Both the position numbers and the translations under genes were made by a program. Below, piece after piece: positions 60,528 to 64,000 of a stretch of DNA of 64,000 bases (positions are counted from its first letter, which is position 1; each line of letters opens with the position of its first letter). The stretch is from Rhodococcus jostii RHA1 (GTDB lineage Bacteria > Actinomycetota > Actinomycetes > Mycobacteriales > Mycobacteriaceae): the NCBI RefSeq assembly GCF_000014565.1, contig NC_008268.1, forward strand, positions 372,001 through 436,000, written 5' to 3'. Under the pieces are notes generated by a model. The model ran no database searches. It had not been told where the DNA came from and worked only from the letters and a program-made list of their open reading frames with translations.

Positions 60528-61754
60528 ATGGCCGACACACGACTTCCCGTGACCGTGCTGTCAGGATTTCTGGGTGCAGGAAAAACCACCCTCCTCAACC
60601 AGGTCCTGCGCAACCGGGAGGGACGGCGGGTGGCCGTCATCGTCAACGACATGAGCGAGATCAACATCGACAGCGCCGAAGTCGAACGGGAGATCTCACT
60701 GAGCCGCTCACAAGAGAAACTCGTCGAGATGACCAACGGCTGTATCTGCTGCACCCTGCGCGAGGACCTACTCGCGGAAATCAGTGCATTGGCCGCCGAT
60801 GGACGATTCGACTACCTCCTGATCGAATCGTCCGGCATCTCCGAGCCGCTACCGGTCGCTGAAACGTTCACCTTCATCGACACCGACGGACACGCTCTGG
60901 CAGATATCGCCCGCCTGGACACCATGGTGACCGTCGTCGACGCCCACAGCTTCCTCCACGACTACCAGACGGGCGGTCGCATCGAGGCCGACGCACCCGA
61001 CGACGAACGCGACATCTCCGACCTGCTGGTCGATCAGATCGAATTCGCCGATGTCATCTTGGTCAGCAAAGCCGACCTCGTCACGTCGGATCACCTGACC
61101 GAACTGACCGCAGTCCTGCGCTCACTCAACCCCACTGCCCGCATACAGTCGACGTCCCACGGCCAGATCCCCCTCGACACCATCTTGGACACCGGCCTGT
61201 TCTCGTTGGAGAAGGCCGCCCAGGCACCCGGATGGCTCCAAGAACTCCAGGGGGAACACACCCCCGAGACCGAGGAATACGGAATCAGTTCCGTCGTCTA
61301 CCGTGAACGTGCCCCCTTCCACCCCGGGCGGCTGCACCAGTTCCTCACCAGCGAATGGGCCAACGGGCGTCTCCTGCGCGCCAAAGGCTATTACTGGAAT
61401 GCAAGCCGATTCACCGAGATCGGCAGCATTTCCCAGGCCGGCCACCTGATCCGACACGGCTACGTCGGACGTTGGTGGAAGTTCCTGCCCGAAACCTACT
61501 GGCCTGAGGACGACTACCGCCGTGCGGGAATTCTCGACAAATGGGAAGAACCAGTTGGTGACTGCCGTCAGGAACTGGTCTTCATCGGCCAAGGAATCGA
61601 CCCCGACACACTGCGCCACCGACTCGACGCTTGTCTGCTGACCACCGCCGAGATCGAACTCGGCCCCGACACCTGGACAGCATGGCCCGACCCACTCGGC
61701 GACGGCCAGACCGACCAGGTCATCAGCACCGTTGCCCGAACAAACCCCGTCTGA
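60528..61754 (+). CDS. nha3: CobW/P47K-type nitrile hydratase activator (metallochaperone GTPase)
   Basis: The 408-residue G3E GTPase has Walker [10 protein letters not shown] (residues 13-21) and the metal-binding CxCC motif in [11 protein letters not shown] (Cys72, 74, 75). [18 protein letters not shown] follows, then the switch [13 protein letters not shown] and VSKADLV. The C-terminal CobW_C domain holds [11 protein letters not shown] and [11 protein letters not shown]. The nha3 product of N-771-type clusters is needed for iron insertion and cysteine modification of nitrile hydratase. It lies 112 bp after nha2 across a strong hairpin, same direction, with a GGAAGGA ribosome site. Confidence 0.94.
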   Translation: MADTRLPVTVLSGFLGAGKTTLLNQVLRNREGRRVAVIVNDMSEINIDSAEVEREISLSRSQEKLVEMTNGCICCTLREDLLAEISALAADGRFDYLLIESSGISEPLPVAETFTFIDTDGHALADIARLDTMVTVVDAHSFLHDYQTGGRIEADAPDDERDISDLLVDQIEFADVILVSKADLVTSDHLTELTAVLRSLNPTARIQSTSHGQIPLDTILDTGLFSLEKAAQAPGWLQELQGEHTPETEEYGISSVVYRERAPFHPGRLHQFLTSEWANGRLLRAKGYYWNASRFTEIGSISQAGHLIRHGYVGRWWKFLPETYWPEDDYRRAGILDKWEEPVGDCRQELVFIGQGIDPDTLRHRLDACLLTTAEIELGPDTWTAWPDPLGDGQTDQVISTVARTNPV

Positions 61755-62567
61755 CCCCGACGCCACCTCGGGTTACTACGCAACCACCTCGCGAATCTTC
61801 ATAGCCCCCACGTGCTGCTGCCGGTGATCGGGCCAGATCAACCTCGCATCGCTGCGCGATCAGCGAAGGGGTGAGGACGCGGTGGTTTCGAGGAGCGCCG
61901 CGTCCCGGCTGGCGGTGTTGCGGCTGGTGGCCGCCTTCCCCAGGACACGGCTGACGGCGGTGGAGTCGAGCATCTCGTGCTGCTCGACGATCGAGTTCAG
62001 CACGGACGCGACGACCCGCGTGCAGGACACCGCCGCGGCGGCCGGGTTGGCGACCGCACGCTCCTCTGACGTGCCAGCGCGGGGCTCATCGACAGCAGCG
62101 CCGTCACATCGTCCCGGACCGGACGCAGGGCCGGGCGGCGAGAGAACTCCTCGACCAGCAGCTCGACGAGATCGGATCCGACAAGGCATGGATCGAGTCG
62201 CGGGGCCGATCACGGTCGACGAGCATGTCCACCGCCTCCCCTTTGTGCCACATGTGTACCGCGTACCGCCCGTGGCACGGTAGACGGGCCGGACGGACTC
62301 GACACGGATGCCCTCTCGCCGATACTGCACCCCCTCAGCCGGTCCGCAACATGCGCCCCACCATGCCGTGCCGACATGGATCAGCATTCGCGCTCACCGA
62401 CATCGCGGGAACCACCTCGGCCCCCAGGCAACAACGAGCCTTCGCTCGACAAGCGGGCCAGCAACGTCCGCCCTTCGGACCTCGGCGAATGTCCACGGCC
62501 ATGGAGTCCGGCGGTCGATGCACTTCAGCGGCCGGCATAGGGACATGAAATTACTTAGCAAAAAGAG
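61755..62567. other. Degenerate DNA to the right of the nitrile cluster
   Basis: No intact gene is visible. Minus-strand frames between about 61880 and 62200 contain protein-like stretches in different frames (DLVELLVEEFSRRPALRPVRDDV; then TRVVASVLNSIVEQHEMLDS and AVSRVLGKAATSRNTAS). They look like one decayed DNA-binding or regulatory gene with frameshifts. The family was not recognised. The stretch forms the right flank of the nitrile cluster, as the gene-fragment scar forms the left. Confidence 0.4.
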
Positions 62568-62594
62568 TTAGCACTCCCACGATACGAGTGCTAA
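62568..62594. promoter_or_regulatory. CIRCE element (HrcA operator)
   Basis: TTAGCACTC-N9-GAGTGCTAA is a perfect match to the CIRCE consensus bound by the heat-shock repressor HrcA. It usually stands before groESL, groEL or dnaK. Here no chaperone gene follows on either strand: the next plus-strand gene is a broken membrane protein at 62773, and the minus side is degenerate. The 178 bp to the next gene show no other feature. Confidence 0.88.
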
Positions 62595-62772
62595 ATTTCT
62601 TTTGGGGTCTTCGCCACAAGCGGAAACCCTCGACCGAGTCGCAACCCTCGACCACCGAAATGGCTTCGACAACACCGTTCCCGTTGTGCCCGAACAGTCT
62701 TGAAGACGCTTCCGGTCTCGTCAATCCTATGTGCCCCGTCGACCCGACTCGTCAAGCGTGAGAAGGAGGATC

Positions 62773-63100
62773 ATGACCGCCGCCGTCCCCGACAGCTCCG
62801 GTGCCGACGACCACATGTGTTCCGCCCTCGACGACACCGGGATACGGAAACAGCGCGGGTCGCGGTTGCCCGCCGTGTCGATCGCCCTCGGGGCGCTGTC
62901 CGTGGCGTCGTTCTGGGTGGTCGGACTCGGCTTCCTCTTTGGGGGTGGCCGCGGTGATCTGCGGCGCCGTCGCCACCTCGCGGTCCGCGGTAGCAGACGA
63001 CGAGGCGGCATCGTTGCGGGCCCTGCTGGGCGTCGTTGCCGGCGCCGCGGGGATCACCGTCTCCGCGATCGCCCTGTTCCCCATGCTTGCACACCTGTGA
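62773..63100 (+). pseudogene. DUF4190-like small membrane protein, frameshifted in a G5 tract
   Basis: The first frame reads MTAAVPDSSGADDHMC and LPAVSIALGALSVASFWVVGLGFLFG, one TM segment. After a one-base shift in the run GGGGG at 62941-62945 it continues VAAVICGAVATSRSAVADDEAASLRALLGVVAGAAGITVSAIALFPMLAHL to a TGA at 63100. Removing one G gives a two-TM protein of about 108 residues resembling DUF4190 proteins. AAGGAGG precedes the ATG. The shift may be real, phase-variable or a base-calling error. The stretch 63101-63338 has no gene. Confidence 0.7.
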
Positions 63101-63338
63101 GCCGCGAACATGGCGGCTTCATTTTTTGGTCGCCATCCGAGGGTCTGCTGCGGTTCGGCCGCCCACGCCCCATCCTGCCCTGAGCGGCGATCGCGACGCT
63201 CGTCGGATTCGAGAAATGTTTCGACAGTGCAGCATTGACGATCATGACCCACTCTGATCGCCTACGGACGGGCTCGGTCGGACGGCGACCGGTTTCGGAG
63301 CCGAATCCGGTCGCCGCTGCAACCGAGCCTCAACCGCG

Positions 63339-64000
63339 TCAGTAACGCGCTGCGATAATGTCTTCGTCGAGAAATCCCGTCAATCCGCCACTGAAGACAT
63401 CGTTGTCGTCGCCGGCGACCATATGCCCGGCCCCGGTCACGTCGATCAGCTTCGCGGACGGAATCAGCTCGAGCAGCTCCTTGGCGCCTTCCTCGCTGAC
63501 CACTTTCGACTCCTTGCCACGCACCAGCATCGTGGGAACCGCGACCGCAGCCGCGGCCTTCCGTGCGCGTTCGTACCGCACGATCGAATCCGCCTGACGA
63601 GTCGGTTCGTCGCCCTGGCGCAGGAACGCCGGATCCCAATGCCAGAACCAGCGGCCATCACGCAGACGCAGGTTCTTACGCAACCCGTCCGGGTTGGGCT
63701 TACGCACCCGGTTCGGGGTATACGCCGCGATCGCCGCCGCAGCCTCGTCGAGGCTCGCGAAACCCTCGAGGCCACTGCGCATGAACGCCATGATCTCCGC
63801 GGTGCCGCTGGTTTCGACCTTCGGTGCGATATCAACCAAGACCAGACCGCGAGCGAGCTCCGGGTTCTCCCCCTGCCCGATCAACGACGTCATCCCGCCC
63901 ATCGAGGCACCGACGAGCACCGGCTTCTCCCCCAACTCCGCGACGACCGACGTGAGGTCGGCAACCAGTGCATCGATGCCGTAGTCCCCGTCCGGCGCCC
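63339..64000 (-). CDS. Alpha/beta hydrolase, C-terminal part (cut by right edge)
   Basis: The last ~220 residues of an alpha/beta-hydrolase-fold enzyme are open to the window edge. DGDYGIDALVADLTSVVAELGEKPVLVGASMGGM contains the nucleophile Ser in GASMGG. The cap holds LRLRDGRWFWHWDPAFL, the acid region is VPTMLVRGKESKVVSEE, and the catalytic His is in VTGAGHMVAGDDND. It resembles epoxide hydrolase/haloperoxidase-like hydrolases. The N-terminus and start lie beyond the window. It is convergent with the DUF4190-like gene and unrelated to the nitrile cluster as far as can be seen. Confidence 0.88.
   Translation of the reverse strand, partial: APDGDYGIDALVADLTSVVAELGEKPVLVGASMGGMTSLIGQGENPELARGLVLVDIAPKVETSGTAEIMAFMRSGLEGFASLDEAAAAIAAYTPNRVRKPNPDGLRKNLRLRDGRWFWHWDPAFLRQGDEPTRQADSIVRYERARKAAAAVAVPTMLVRGKESKVVSEEGAKELLELIPSAKLIDVTGAGHMVAGDDNDVFSGGLTGFLDEDIIAARY

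Noticed and set aside
1..64000. CRISPR arrays, tRNA or rRNA genes
   Set aside because: No regularly spaced repeats, cloverleaf-like segments or rRNA-like sequence were noticed. A tRNA scan could not be run.

Overview
The window is high-GC actinobacterial chromosome DNA. The gene content points to Rhodococcus, most likely the R. erythropolis/qingshengii group: Fe-type nitrile hydratase with aldoxime dehydratase, DUF5313, an ANTAR protein, actinobacterial ChdC and PucR-controlled pruA/putB. This species call is inference from gene families. No rRNA, tRNA or CRISPR was seen.

Region 1 (1-20.8 kb) is a catabolic module. It holds an MmgE/PrpD protein cut by the left edge, a metabolite:H+ symporter, a GntR regulator, an acyl-CoA dehydrogenase/CoA-transferase/CitE-lyase/MaoC-hydratase operon, an aldehyde dehydrogenase, an IclR regulator, a PaaI-like thioesterase, an alpha/beta hydrolase with an SCP2-like partner, and a LeuB-like dehydrogenase. 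Near-palindromic 17-bp sites (GTGCCG-N5-CGGCAC type) sit in front of the transporter, the CoA operon, the aldehyde dehydrogenase, the iclR gene and the hydrolase operon, with a weaker copy before gntR. They suggest one IclR regulon. A 9.8-15.7 kb block interrupts the module. It carries an intact IS3-type element, a decayed IS3 transposase, a frameshifted enoyl-CoA hydratase and a visibly lower-GC lyase/flavin-monooxygenase pair. The CoA-transferase is frameshifted in a C7 tract.

Region 2 (20.8-32.5 kb) holds an ArsR/MFS pair with two operator palindromes, a zinc alcohol dehydrogenase, and an OhrR-like regulator whose palindrome recurs before a rhodanese/ChdC operon and a divergent sulfite reductase. 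It also has an ANTAR protein with a coupled small ORF, a decayed methyltransferase, a secreted protein and a UvrA paralogue.

Region 3 (32.5-51.3 kb) is amino-acid catabolism. A minus-strand series encodes HglS (2-oxoadipate to D-2-hydroxyglutarate), 2-aminoadipate-semialdehyde dehydrogenase, an ELFV amino-acid dehydrogenase and an FAD amine oxidase, ending in a decayed 2-oxoacid dehydrogenase E1. Nearby are LysR and PucR regulators, an amino-acid permease, a D-2-hydroxyglutarate dehydrogenase and a GntR regulator. The permease and the dehydrogenase/gntR pair share the operator TAGCATGCTACG. Together they outline lysine/pipecolate breakdown to 2-oxoglutarate. A PucR regulator, pruA and putB for proline follow.

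Region 4 (51.3-64 kb) starts with small and broken genes (DUF421, Rho_N, VOC, TIGR03086). A scar where an acyl-CoA ligase fragment abuts a citrate-synthase fragment comes next. Then comes the aldoxime-nitrile cluster: AraC regulator, oxd, amidase, nitrile hydratase alpha and beta, and a CobW-type activator, converting aldoxime to nitrile to amide to acid. To its right lie degenerate DNA, a perfect orphan CIRCE element, a frameshifted membrane protein and an alpha/beta hydrolase cut by the right edge.
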